A stretch of DNA of 35,790 nucleotides from an uncultured Collinsella sp. (GTDB lineage: Bacteria; Actinomycetota; Coriobacteriia; Coriobacteriales; Coriobacteriaceae), in contig UQMK01000021.1 in the NCBI GenBank assembly GCA_900542085.1, positions 1 through 35,790 on the forward strand, written 5' to 3'. Below the pieces are notes generated by a model, which worked only from the letters and a program-made list of their open reading frames with translations, made no database searches and was not told where the DNA came from. Below, one piece after another: positions 1 through 7,962 of the stretch. The position numbers and the translations under genes were made by a program. Position 1 is the stretch's first letter, and the number at the start of each line of letters is the position of its first letter.

Positions 1-26
1 GCAAGGCGGGGCCGAGGCCGCCTCGA

Positions 27-1757
27 TCAATTTGCGAAAGAATCTTGACGGTACCTGACCAAGCTGGACCTATTGACCCCCAAAACAGAACCAGACGTAT
101 TCAACCATGCACCACTTGCATTGAAGTAATAGTCAACGCCATCGATTTTCAGCCACCCGTTAGCAAACATGGCACCCGAAGGCTGGAGCCAGTACCACGT
201 ACCGCCGTCATTAAGCCATCCAGTTTTCATCTTGAATGTGGAAGGGTCCATCCAATACCACGCACCGTTGACATATTGCCAACCAGACTTAAGGACACCA
301 TTGGAAGATGCGTAATACCAAGTATTGCCACTTTCGTCAGAAGCGTCTTTCGACATAATCCAACCAGACGCCACGTTAACGAAACCATTCGCATCCGCAT
401 AGAAAACCGCATCTCCAATATGAATCACACCTGGCAATGAAGACGAGTCAGTACGATCAGCGACTACAGGAGATCCATCAGATGAAGTAGGCAACGGCTC
501 GCTCAGTGCTCCAGACAAATTCGCCCATGCCATACCATCGTTCAAGTTGATCCAGCACGAAGATGCCATTGCACCGGAATCATAAGAAAAATAGCGCTTG
601 CTTCCTACCGCAAATTCACCAGTACGCATTGCGCCGGATACATCATCAAGGTAATACCAGGCGCTTCCGGACTTTATCCATCGCCCTCGTTGAATAGCTC
701 CGTTTGATGCGGCGTAATACCAAGTACCATCAGCAAGTGCCCAGCCTGTTGCCATGGCACCTGAGCTCGTAAGGAAATAGGTGGACGAGCCCACTTGCAC
801 AAAGCCCGTGAGCATAATATGGCTTCCTGGATCCAGGTAATACCAAGAATTCCCTAGAAGTAACCAACCTCCATGCAGTAAGCCGTTGGAGTCAGCGTAA
901 TACCAGTTGTTGTCAAAAAGTGCCCACTGGGAGGATAGCATGGCCCCTGAACTGTTAAAGATATAAGAGGTGCCATTGCATTCATTCAGCCCGGTGGCCA
1001 TAGAACCGTCTGCAGGATCAAGCCAGTACCAACGACCCCCATCCGAGAGCCAGCCCTTTACCAGAGCGCCAGAGCCGGAAAAATAATGCCAGACAGAAGC
1101 ATCAAGATGCCATCCGATAAGCATTGCACCAGAAGAAGAGAATCCATACGTGGCTCCCCCAATCTGCAGCATCGCATCGTGGACCATCTTGCCCTCATCA
1201 TCCAGCCAATACCAGTTGCTGCCGTCTGAAAGCCAGCCTTTTACCATGGCGCCAGAACCGGAGAAATAACGCCAAGCAGAAGTGGAGCCCGTAGAATCTA
1301 GGTACCAGCCGACACGCATTGCGCCCGAAGAGGAGAAGGCATACGTCGCACCCCCGACTTGAACCAACCCATCCTGAGCCATTCGACCTTCGTCGTCGAA
1401 CCAGTACCAGCTACCGTTTATATGTCTCCAAGAAGAAACAGCGATTGTTCCGTCGGACAAGCCCCAACGCCAAAAACCAGCCCCTTCTTCGGGTGATATC
1501 CACCCCTGATGCCAAATAATTTGATTCGAAACCTCGGAAGGGGTCTCATTATCCACCTGAGAGTTCTGCTCGACAGCGAAGGTCGATTCGCGCTGAGCAT
1601 CAACGCCTGACTCGACAGAAGCAATAGCAACGTTAGATGCGGGACCTTCGTCAGTGTTATTCAAATCAAGGGCGTATAACATCGAGGGCGAACCCAAAAG
1701 GAGCCCCAAAGAAACAAGGCCCGAAAAGACCAGCACCCCGAATGACCATTTCTTCAT
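27..1757 (-). CDS. Secreted cell-wall-binding repeat protein
   Basis: The protein has an N-terminal signal peptide (MKKW start, hydrophobic run, then a Ser/Gly/Ala cleavage region ending near ALDLNN). The remainder is a series of roughly 20-residue repeats rich in Trp, Tyr and Gly, of the form GW-(x)n-WYY-(x)n-SGAM-(x)n-GW. These are choline/glucan-binding-type repeats (CW_binding/Choline_bind families), which dock proteins non-covalently on teichoic acid or surface glycans. No catalytic domain is visible, so the role is probably adhesion or wall decoration. An in-frame GTG at 1778 would add seven residues; I chose the ATG at 1757 because the signal peptide starts there, although neither start has an ideal ribosome binding site. 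It lies just downstream of, and in the same direction as, a second repeat protein (1838-3094), and the two are clearly paralogous. The final residues (after about GSVLGVNRSS) depart from the repeat pattern. Confidence 0.85.
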   Translation of the reverse strand: MKKWSFGVLVFSGLVSLGLLLGSPSMLYALDLNNTDEGPASNVAIASVESGVDAQRESTFAVEQNSQVDNETPSEVSNQIIWHQGWISPEEGAGFWRWGLSDGTIAVSSWRHINGSWYWFDDEGRMAQDGLVQVGGATYAFSSSGAMRVGWYLDSTGSTSAWRYFSGSGAMVKGWLSDGSNWYWLDDEGKMVHDAMLQIGGATYGFSSSGAMLIGWHLDASVWHYFSGSGALVKGWLSDGGRWYWLDPADGSMATGLNECNGTSYIFNSSGAMLSSQWALFDNNWYYADSNGLLHGGWLLLGNSWYYLDPGSHIMLTGFVQVGSSTYFLTSSGAMATGWALADGTWYYAASNGAIQRGRWIKSGSAWYYLDDVSGAMRTGEFAVGSKRYFSYDSGAMASSCWINLNDGMAWANLSGALSEPLPTSSDGSPVVADRTDSSSLPGVIHIGDAVFYADANGFVNVASGWIMSKDASDESGNTWYYASSNGVLKSGWQYVNGAWYWMDPSTFKMKTGWLNDGGTWYWLQPSGAMFANGWLKIDGVDYYFNASGAWLNTSGSVLGVNRSSLVRYRQDSFAN

Positions 1758-1783
1758 AGCAGCACAGTATCCAATCACGCAGT

Positions 1784-1811
1784 GGCCCCGTCACCTCAGG
1801 GCAACGGGGCC
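1784..1811 (-). terminator. Inverted repeat between the two cell-wall-binding genes
   Basis: There is a perfect 8-bp stem (1784-1791 with 1804-1811) and a 12-nt loop containing GAGGTGA (minus strand). It lies between the stop of the 1838-3094 gene and the start of the next repeat gene. No T-run follows on either strand, so it could be a weak or factor-dependent terminator, or a structure that affects ribosome access to the downstream start. Confidence 0.4.
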
Positions 1812-1837
1812 TCAATCAAAACTAGCTCAGTAATGTA

Positions 1838-3094
1838 CTAGCCAATTTGCTGGCAGTTTTTGCACTCTCGTGAAGCGCCACGTCTCAGGGCCTCCTGGAT
1901 AGAGATCTGCGAATAGCCCTTTGCGTCCTTGCCAACGGTACGGCACTTATGCGTATGGTAAACATGGCTACCGCTCTTATACCAAACTAAACCATAGCCC
2001 GGAATCCACTTGCCGTCCTCGCCGACATAGTAGGAGCCAACCCAGGCATTCGTAGCCATGGCACCGGAAGACTGGAGGTAGTAGTCGCCGACCCAGGCGT
2101 CGTGGGCCATAGCGCCGGAACCGCTAAAGTAGTACCAGGCGCCGCCGACCTGACGCCAGCCGGTGACCATCGCGCCGGAATCGTCGAACCAGTACCAAAC
2201 TCCACCAACGTTAGCCCAAGAGTTAGAGGCCATAGCGCCCGAACCTCCGAGCCAATACCACGTGCCGCCATTGCTGAGCCAGCCGGTTGCCATGGCGCCC
2301 GAACCGCTCGCATAGTACCAAGAGCCGCCTGCCAAGAACCAGCCAGTGGCCATTGCACCGGAGTCGCCGAACCAGTACCAGGAGCCGCCGAGGCTGCGCC
2401 AGCTGTTAGCGACCATGGCGCCCGAACCGTCGAGGTAGTACCACGTACCGCCGATGTTGAGCCAGCCAGTGGCCATCGCACCGGAAGCGTTGGCGTAGTA
2501 CCACGTCCCCGAAACGTTGATCCAGCCGGTCAGCATGACACCATACTCGTCGAAATAATACCAAGTTCCACCGATATTATGCCAACCGGTCAGCAGTTCG
2601 CCACTGGAGGTCGCATAGAACCACTTTCCATAGATGGAGTCATAGAGCCAGCCGCTATGCTGCATGCGGCCATCGGCGTTGGCACCAGGGGTGTTCAGGA
2701 AGTAGTTCTTGCCGTCAATCTGAACTCGGCCGTATGCCATATCATGGCTTTCGGGGTAGAAGTAATACTTGTCCCCACCGATAGACTGCCAGCCCGACAC
2801 CGCGATCCCGTCAGCGCCAAAATAGTACCAGACAGCTTCGTATTCGTTATGCCACTGGTTCGTGACCATGGCGCCAGTTTCGGGATCGAAATAGCGAAGG
2901 TTGCCGTCCTCGCACCGAACGAGTCCAGTCTTCGGACGACCGTCGGAACACCATTCCGTAATCGGTCCACCGCCTCCGCCACCGCCAGCAATATCAGCAA
3001 ATGAGGGCGCCGGGGCAACCGTCGTGCAGACAGCGGCAAATGCAACAACTCCCAGCACTGTTAGTCCGCGCCATCTTTCTCGAAGGTTTTTCAT
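1838..3094 (-). CDS. Secreted cell-wall-binding repeat protein with C-terminal Cys/His domain
   Basis: The 418-residue protein starts with a signal peptide (positively charged MKNLRERWR, hydrophobic core, cleavage near SFADIA) and a Gly stretch. About 14 repeats of the choline/glucan-binding type follow (for example SGAMATGW, GGTWYY). The last ~50 residues differ: HTHKC, then ECKNC near the C-terminus. This resembles the small Ada-like zinc-binding domains (x-H-x2-C...C-x2-C) found at the ends of secreted nucleases and surface proteins of Gram-positive bacteria. The start is supported by an AGAAAGGA ribosome binding site. It probably binds wall teichoic acid or surface polysaccharide, but no enzyme domain is visible. 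It is the upstream member of a tandem paralogous pair. Confidence 0.87.
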   Translation of the reverse strand: MKNLRERWRGLTVLGVVAFAAVCTTVAPAPSFADIAGGGGGGGPITEWCSDGRPKTGLVRCEDGNLRYFDPETGAMVTNQWHNEYEAVWYYFGADGIAVSGWQSIGGDKYYFYPESHDMAYGRVQIDGKNYFLNTPGANADGRMQHSGWLYDSIYGKWFYATSSGELLTGWHNIGGTWYYFDEYGVMLTGWINVSGTWYYANASGAMATGWLNIGGTWYYLDGSGAMVANSWRSLGGSWYWFGDSGAMATGWFLAGGSWYYASGSGAMATGWLSNGGTWYWLGGSGAMASNSWANVGGVWYWFDDSGAMVTGWRQVGGAWYYFSGSGAMAHDAWVGDYYLQSSGAMATNAWVGSYYVGEDGKWIPGYGLVWYKSGSHVYHTHKCRTVGKDAKGYSQISIQEALRRGASRECKNCQQIG

Positions 3095-3134
3095 ACGACA
3101 TCCTTTCTCCGAGATTTAAGGCTCTCTTAAGTAA

Positions 3135-3162
3135 TTTTTAAACTATCAATTCAGTATTTCAA
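3135..3162 (-). promoter_or_regulatory. Candidate promoter of the cell-wall-binding gene pair
   Basis: On the minus strand, TTGAAA (3157-3162) lies 16 nt from TAAAAA (3135-3140), about 40 nt upstream of the ATG at 3094. The stretch is AT-rich compared with the flanking genes. Seen by eye only. Confidence 0.35.
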
Positions 3163-3278
3163 CGGGAAATCGATAAAAGGTGTCTTTGTGACTGCAATTT
3201 AAATATGAGTCGCCACACCTCAACCGTTACGCTAAATAGCTTCTGAGTCAAACCGAGCACATAAGCGAACCAATTTAA

Positions 3279-3413
3279 TTAATACGGTCACCTAAAAATC
3301 CTGACACACGTTTTCGATATGACAAGAGCCGCTTCAACGAGGAGTACTTGAACCCCACCGCTCTTGCAGCTCTTGAGGATACTTTGCCGGATCTTGGAAT
3401 TACTTCGCTCTAA
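3279..3413 (+). pseudogene. Possible C-terminal remnant of an unidentified plus-strand gene
   Basis: In the 3095-3409 space between genes, one plus-strand frame stays open for 44 codons to a TAA at 3411-3413. From about 3312 its peptide looks like genuine protein: FRYDKSRFNEEYLN, then an Ala/Leu/Glu helix ending PDLGITSL. There is no start codon or ribosome binding site, so only a C-terminal stub could remain. Its stop codon overlaps the stop codon of the glycosyltransferase remnant on the other strand. I do not recognise the family, and the reading rests on residue composition alone. The rest of the gap (3095-3278) holds only the candidate promoter. Confidence 0.3.
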
Positions 3414-3598
3414 AGCGAGAAGTACTCACTGTCGGAGGATAGGTTTGGTCCGAGCCACGGATCGCCTCTCAAGAAGAACTCAGGCCAGCGCTGCATGAAC
3501 AGCGCTTGCTCGCGCTTCCAGCGGCGCAGCTTTTCCTCGTTGGCCTCTTCCCTGCCGCGCGAGGTGAACTCGTAGTGGCACAGCTCGGCATAGGGCAT
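3410..3598 (-). pseudogene. Orphan C-terminal fragment of a bifunctional GT2 glycosyltransferase
   Basis: This 62-codon frame matches the last 61 residues (about 768-828) of the glycosyltransferase at 5476-7962: PYAEL-HYEFTSRGREEAN ... SSDSEYFSL. At DNA level 3410-3596 aligns without gaps to 5476-5662 (constant offset 2066) with about 12 mismatches. Similarity stops abruptly at 3597. Both GT2 catalytic domains are missing, so it cannot be a functional transferase. An ATG at 3598 happens to be preceded by a good GGAGGAGG ribosome binding site, so a short peptide could still be made. With the intact gene end, the copy flanks the Abi-containing patch as a direct repeat. Confidence 0.8.
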
Positions 3599-3840
3599 TT
3601 GCCCTCCTCCAGCAAAACACTGTCACTAACTTAGCCCACCAACCTCGCCATTTGTTAAGCAACAAGTGCGAGCGGTAGGTATTGATCTACAACCGTTGGG
3701 GATTGAAAAAATGCAGTAGCCGAAAACGTAATATCTTCCGATTGGCGCGGCATAAAAATAGAGGGCGTCCCATAAAGAGAAGCCCCCTTGCAAAACGGCC
3801 GAACCGCTTTTCGAAGTGGGAAATATTTTGCACCAGATGC

Positions 3841-4854
3841 CTAGGAATCGCAAGAAGGCATATCTTCAGCGTCACACAAATACCATGCGCCGATCACTTT
3901 CGACAAAAACGAGAAGGAGGAAGTTATGACCTCCGCAGCTTTATAGTAGTTGATGTTGCGATTTGCCCTAGAAATAAACTTGGAAAGCGATTGTGCTTTG
4001 TGCTTAATAACGCCTTTAGACGACACCTCTTTGTGCAGATATAGCGTTGTGACAATCTGGCGTATTCGCTCATTGCTCATCCTTGCCTTACGCTGATAAG
4101 AGCCAACCCCATCTATTTTGCTCAATGCCTTCATAACACCGTTATTTGCCCTTCGGGCATTCTCACCCGAAGCAAGACCATTAAGAATGCAACTATTGTG
4201 AGCACACGCGTTGCGGAGATCTTTTGCCGCGCGAAGCAAATAAAACCTATCGCGAAGCTCATCATCGTCAAACCGTTTGGCGCAAAACAAAATGAATGAA
4301 TTAAAGGCGCCAAAGGTAATAACTTCCAGAAAGGCCCAGACAGGCATATTAAAACCACTGTATTTTGCAAGAATGCCTGCAGAATAGGCACTCGACTCAC
4401 AACGTGAAATCTCTTTTTTAACCCAGTTGGTCACATTCCCCTTGCTATCAAATGTATCCTGCTCGCTCAAATAGTCTTGAACGATTTCGTAACCGTCCTC
4501 GGCATGCTGCTCTATCCTGCCCAGCAAGTCAACTTTGCAGAAGTGCTCGATATCAAGAGTGAGTGAAATCATCTCGTTTCGAAGCAACATATCGATAATC
4601 GAAAGGTCAACAAGCATCTTGAAATCTAAGTTGACATATTCACCCTTGCGTTTTCCATCAGAAACCTTTGGAAATCCGGTGCGGTACGAGCGCAAGCGAA
4701 AGTAATTGTTGTTCTTCGTCAGATACTCGACTGCCTCTGCCTCGCTCATATAGCGGAAACGGACACCCTTGCTCTTAAGATGGGAGACTTGTTCCCAAGG
4801 AGTAAGCCAAGGCTTTTGATCGCACATATCTTGTTGACGAATAGGACTATTCAC
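3841..4854 (-). CDS. Abi family (AbiD/AbiF-like) protein with HEPN-type motif
   Basis: The 337-residue protein has the hallmarks of the Abi_2 family (PF07751): an N-terminal YLTKNNNYFRLRSYRTGF segment (about 44-61), a helical region with DIEHFCKVDLLGRIE (about 101-115), the PVWAFLEVITFGAFNSF block (171-187) and RNACAHN (214-220). Known AbiD/AbiF-type proteins cause abortive infection during phage attack. Their R-x4-H motif, here R214-NACA-H219, places them in the HEPN ribonuclease-like superfamily, so an RNA target is a reasonable inference. The start is a GTG preceded by GGAGAG. The gene is richer in A and T than the glycan and suf genes and sits between direct repeats, which points to horizontal acquisition. 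No antitoxin partner is evident; the only co-oriented neighbour is a small membrane protein about 200 nt upstream. Confidence 0.87.
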   Translation of the reverse strand: MNSPIRQQDMCDQKPWLTPWEQVSHLKSKGVRFRYMSEAEAVEYLTKNNNYFRLRSYRTGFPKVSDGKRKGEYVNLDFKMLVDLSIIDMLLRNEMISLTLDIEHFCKVDLLGRIEQHAEDGYEIVQDYLSEQDTFDSKGNVTNWVKKEISRCESSAYSAGILAKYSGFNMPVWAFLEVITFGAFNSFILFCAKRFDDDELRDRFYLLRAAKDLRNACAHNSCILNGLASGENARRANNGVMKALSKIDGVGSYQRKARMSNERIRQIVTTLYLHKEVSSKGVIKHKAQSLSKFISRANRNINYYKAAEVITSSFSFLSKVIGAWYLCDAEDMPSCDS

Positions 4855-5056
4855 TGCGCTCTCCAGCGTATTTGATGAAATAACAGATTGATTTTATCCT
4901 AACTTTAAATACCTATTAAACAGCCGGACGCTCATGCAAATACATCATGGCGCGCCGCCGTCCATCTTGCCTTGAGCTCGTTACAACATTTGCATTAGCT
5001 TCCACAGAATTAGGAGGAGTATCCGGTAGCGCGCAGAGATTCAATACAGCATTCTT

Positions 5057-5305
5057 TCATTCCGCCAATCCGGACAATAACGGCTCGATGCCGAATAAAA
5101 AACGATCTTCAAGCTCCCGACAGCGATCGCAGTATTCAATTGTGCCGACAAACAAAGATGATATTCCTGCGCCTAAAACCGCTAACAAAACCTCGTTCAT
5201 CTGTTCATCCGTCAAAATGACTGCGTTTAGAGGGCAAATATAGAAAATAAACGAGATAGCCGCAACGATGGATGACGCTATTACGATCGTTCTCGATAAT
5301 CTCAT
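5057..5305 (-). CDS. Small two-helix membrane protein, unknown function
   Basis: The 82-residue protein has two predicted hydrophobic helices: IVIASSIVAAISFIFYI (about 7-23) and VLLAVLGAGISSLFVGTI (about 39-56). They are joined by a short polar loop and followed by a charged tail containing CDRCRELEDRF. The ATG is preceded by an AAGGGTG ribosome binding site. I prefer it to the overlapping plus-strand frame (4947-5243) because of its membrane-protein composition. It has the same orientation as the downstream Abi gene. The stop overlaps a new ATG (ATGA, reading a further 16 codons), so either a frameshifted tail or simple coincidence is possible. Family not recognised. Confidence 0.55.
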   Translation of the reverse strand: MRLSRTIVIASSIVAAISFIFYICPLNAVILTDEQMNEVLLAVLGAGISSLFVGTIEYCDRCRELEDRFLFGIEPLLSGLAE

Positions 5306-5475
5306 GCTGTTTCACCCTTAGACAAGCGGACTGCACCTGAAATCCCGATAATCGCATCGACACGTATAAGAAAAGCTAAGCGTAGGCTCCACGAATCAAA
5401 CTCCAGCAATTTAGCAAAAACCCAACGTCCTCACAGCCCTTGAGCACCCTATGCTGGATTTCACGTCACCTCGCG

Positions 5476-7962
5476 CTAAAGCGAGAAGTACTCACTGTCG
5501 GAGGATAGGTTTGACCCGAGCCACAGATCGCCATCGAGGAAGAACTCTGGCCAGCGCTGCATGAACAGCGCTTGCTCGCGCTTCCAGCGGCGCAGCTTTT
5601 TCTCGTTGGCCTCTTCCCTGCCGCGCGAGGTGAACTCGTAGTGATACAGCTCGGCATAGGGCGTATAGATGGTTCGATAGCCCGCCTCCCACACGCGCAG
5701 ACAAAAGTCCGCGTCGTTAAAGCCGACGGCGAATTCCTCGTCGTAGCCTCCGACCCGCTCAAATACGTCGCGTCGGACCATCTGACAGGCACCAGTTACG
5801 GCGCTAAAGTTACCGGGGCGCACAGCGCGGGCAAGATAGCCCTCGCGCTTTGCCGAGAAGTCCTGGTTGGCATGGGCAAGTGCGCCACGCACGCCAACCA
5901 AAATGCCGGCATGCTGCACCAGATGATCGGCAAAGTAGAGTTTGGCGCCCACCACGCCCGCATCGGGACGCTGCAGATAGCCCATCATCTCTTCGATAAA
6001 GTCGGGGCTTATGACCTCGGTATCGTTGTTCAGCAGCAGCAGGTAGTCACCCTTGGCGTGCTTCACACCATAATTGATGATCTGAGAGTAATTGAACTCG
6101 CCCGGCCAGTACACAACGCGCGCGATGCCCTTGCCTTCGGATGCTGCAGCCACGCGCTCTGGCAGGGTTTCGTAATACGCAAACGTCTCCGGGGCTTCAC
6201 TGTTGTTCTCCACCAAGACGATCTCGTAATTGGTATACGTGGCCTTCTGGGCGATCGACATCACACAGGCATCGAGCGTCTCAACGTGGTCCTTGGTGGG
6301 AATCACAATGCTCACCAGCGGCGCAGACTCCGGCAGCGCATAGCGCATGCGATAGACAAACGGCGTCTCGGTCTCCTCGACTGTTCCGCAAATGTCCAGC
6401 GCGTTAAAGTGGCGCTGCAGCGCAAGGCGCCCGGCTTCAATAGCATACGGCTTGCTATCGGCAGAACCGTCGGCGGTGGAACCGGGGTGCACGCGCCAGT
6501 GATACAACACGTGAGCAACATGCTCAAACCGTGCGCCCGATGCAAGGCAGCGAAGCGTCAGGTCATAATCCTGGGCGCCCGCGACGTCTTCCGGAGACAT
6601 GCCAATGCGATCGATAAGTGCCTTCTCCACCATCAGGAAATGCGTTACGCAGTTATGACTATAGAGCAGGTCGACGTTGAGCTTGGTCTTAAAGACCGGC
6701 TGGCCCCACTCCCCCGTTTTCTGGAACATGTCCTCGTCGCAGAATAGGACCTGGGGGCGCTCGCCCCTGGCCGCCTTATTCAGCGCGGAAACATACTGGA
6801 ATAACGCGTCCGGCTCCAGAATGTCATCGTGGTCCAAGAACGCGATGTAGTCGCCCATCGCTTGCTCAATACCCGCGTTGGTGTTGACCACAATGCCGCC
6901 GTTGCCAGGCAGCTCAATACGACAAACCCGCTCGTCGTGAGCTGCTGCCGCAAGATTGGCCACGGCATCCCATTCGGGCGAGGCGTCCATCAGCAGCAAT
7001 TCCCAGTTGTCATAGCTCTGGGCAAGCACCGAGTCCAACAGCTCGCGCAGGTAGACCCGATCAGTCTTGTAGCACGGTACCACGATGCTCACGAGCGGTC
7101 TATAGGCAAAGGCCACCGAAGTGACACACTGGCACGCCAAATCGCCCGGCTTTGCGCGATGCCGCTCAAACCAACGTCGATAAGCTGCGTCGTCTGCACG
7201 CGCGTCCTTCATACGGTTCCAGCTGTCGTCGACCATGCCGTTGTACAGGCGACCATCCATGGCGCAAAACCCGCTCTGGATCTGCTCTGTGGGATCGCTC
7301 ACAATCGCGACAAAATCTCGTATATCCTGAGGCATCTCAACGCTCAGATACGTTTTATTGACGCGGCAACCGTTGCGCTGCGGCACATCGACCTGCGACT
7401 CAAACACATGCACGGTAGCATCGATGGCATTCATATGCGTATCGAAGATCTGGAACTCGGGTGCGCACTGGGGGTCTCCCGCCCAGGTAACCTCATAGCG
7501 CCACACCGCGCCGGCGTCTGCCGGCAAATAGCGAATGGCATCGATCTCGTAGCGACCGCAGCATTCGCCACGCTGCGCATCGCGTATAAGCGCACACAGC
7601 GCAGGCTTTGCTTTGTAGTTAATCTTGGATTCCAGCTTGGCCACGCGGCTATCGAGGCGAATGGAGCCCAACCTTTGCCCACCGGATGCAAAAACGACAT
7701 CCATCGACGAGCCATCCAAAAACGGAAGCACCAAGACGGCAAGCTCGCGCTCGTAATCGGCAACGGAAGGGCAAAGCGCCAGCACACGGCCATGGTCAAC
7801 CGGGAGTACCAGCGACGGCACACAAGAACCGCTCGTCGTCGCGCGGACAAAGGCCTGAGAACCTTCTTGCTCAATAAGCGCGGCGACATCCTGGCCGGCA
7901 AAACGAAGCAACACAAACAGACGGCCCTGACTGCGGCAAAGTGTCAAACGTTTGATACTCAT
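5476..7962 (-). CDS. Bifunctional GT2 glycosyltransferase (two catalytic domains)
   Basis: The 828-residue protein carries two GT-A fold family 2 domains. Domain 1 (about 289-480) begins PLVSIVVPCYK and has a DHDD metal/nucleotide-sugar motif at 377-380. Domain 2 (about 548-760) begins PLVSIVIPTKD, with NNDTE at 645-649 and a GFNDADFCLRVWEAGY acceptor-side block. Residues 1-280 match no domain I recognise. Similar double-domain enzymes assemble O-antigen-like or rhamnose-rich cell wall polysaccharides at the cytoplasmic face of the membrane. It is the last gene of the five-gene GT operon; its ATG directly follows the stop of the preceding gene (TAGATG). Its 3' 187 bp is duplicated at 3410-3596. 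No clear intrinsic terminator is visible in 5306-5475. Confidence 0.92.
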   Translation of the reverse strand: MSIKRLTLCRSQGRLFVLLRFAGQDVAALIEQEGSQAFVRATTSGSCVPSLVLPVDHGRVLALCPSVADYERELAVLVLPFLDGSSMDVVFASGGQRLGSIRLDSRVAKLESKINYKAKPALCALIRDAQRGECCGRYEIDAIRYLPADAGAVWRYEVTWAGDPQCAPEFQIFDTHMNAIDATVHVFESQVDVPQRNGCRVNKTYLSVEMPQDIRDFVAIVSDPTEQIQSGFCAMDGRLYNGMVDDSWNRMKDARADDAAYRRWFERHRAKPGDLACQCVTSVAFAYRPLVSIVVPCYKTDRVYLRELLDSVLAQSYDNWELLLMDASPEWDAVANLAAAAHDERVCRIELPGNGGIVVNTNAGIEQAMGDYIAFLDHDDILEPDALFQYVSALNKAARGERPQVLFCDEDMFQKTGEWGQPVFKTKLNVDLLYSHNCVTHFLMVEKALIDRIGMSPEDVAGAQDYDLTLRCLASGARFEHVAHVLYHWRVHPGSTADGSADSKPYAIEAGRLALQRHFNALDICGTVEETETPFVYRMRYALPESAPLVSIVIPTKDHVETLDACVMSIAQKATYTNYEIVLVENNSEAPETFAYYETLPERVAAASEGKGIARVVYWPGEFNYSQIINYGVKHAKGDYLLLLNNDTEVISPDFIEEMMGYLQRPDAGVVGAKLYFADHLVQHAGILVGVRGALAHANQDFSAKREGYLARAVRPGNFSAVTGACQMVRRDVFERVGGYDEEFAVGFNDADFCLRVWEAGYRTIYTPYAELYHYEFTSRGREEANEKKLRRWKREQALFMQRWPEFFLDGDLWLGSNLSSDSEYFSL

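Noticed and set aside
2000..3000. Short periodic DNA repeats that might be read as a CRISPR or satellite array
   Set aside because: The period matches in-frame ~20-residue wall-binding repeats and the copies diverge at synonymous positions. There are no constant repeat and unique spacer units.
4947..5243. 98-codon plus-strand frame
   Set aside because: It overlaps the minus-strand membrane-protein gene. Its product is Ser/Arg/Asn-rich without recognisable features and it has no good ribosome binding site.
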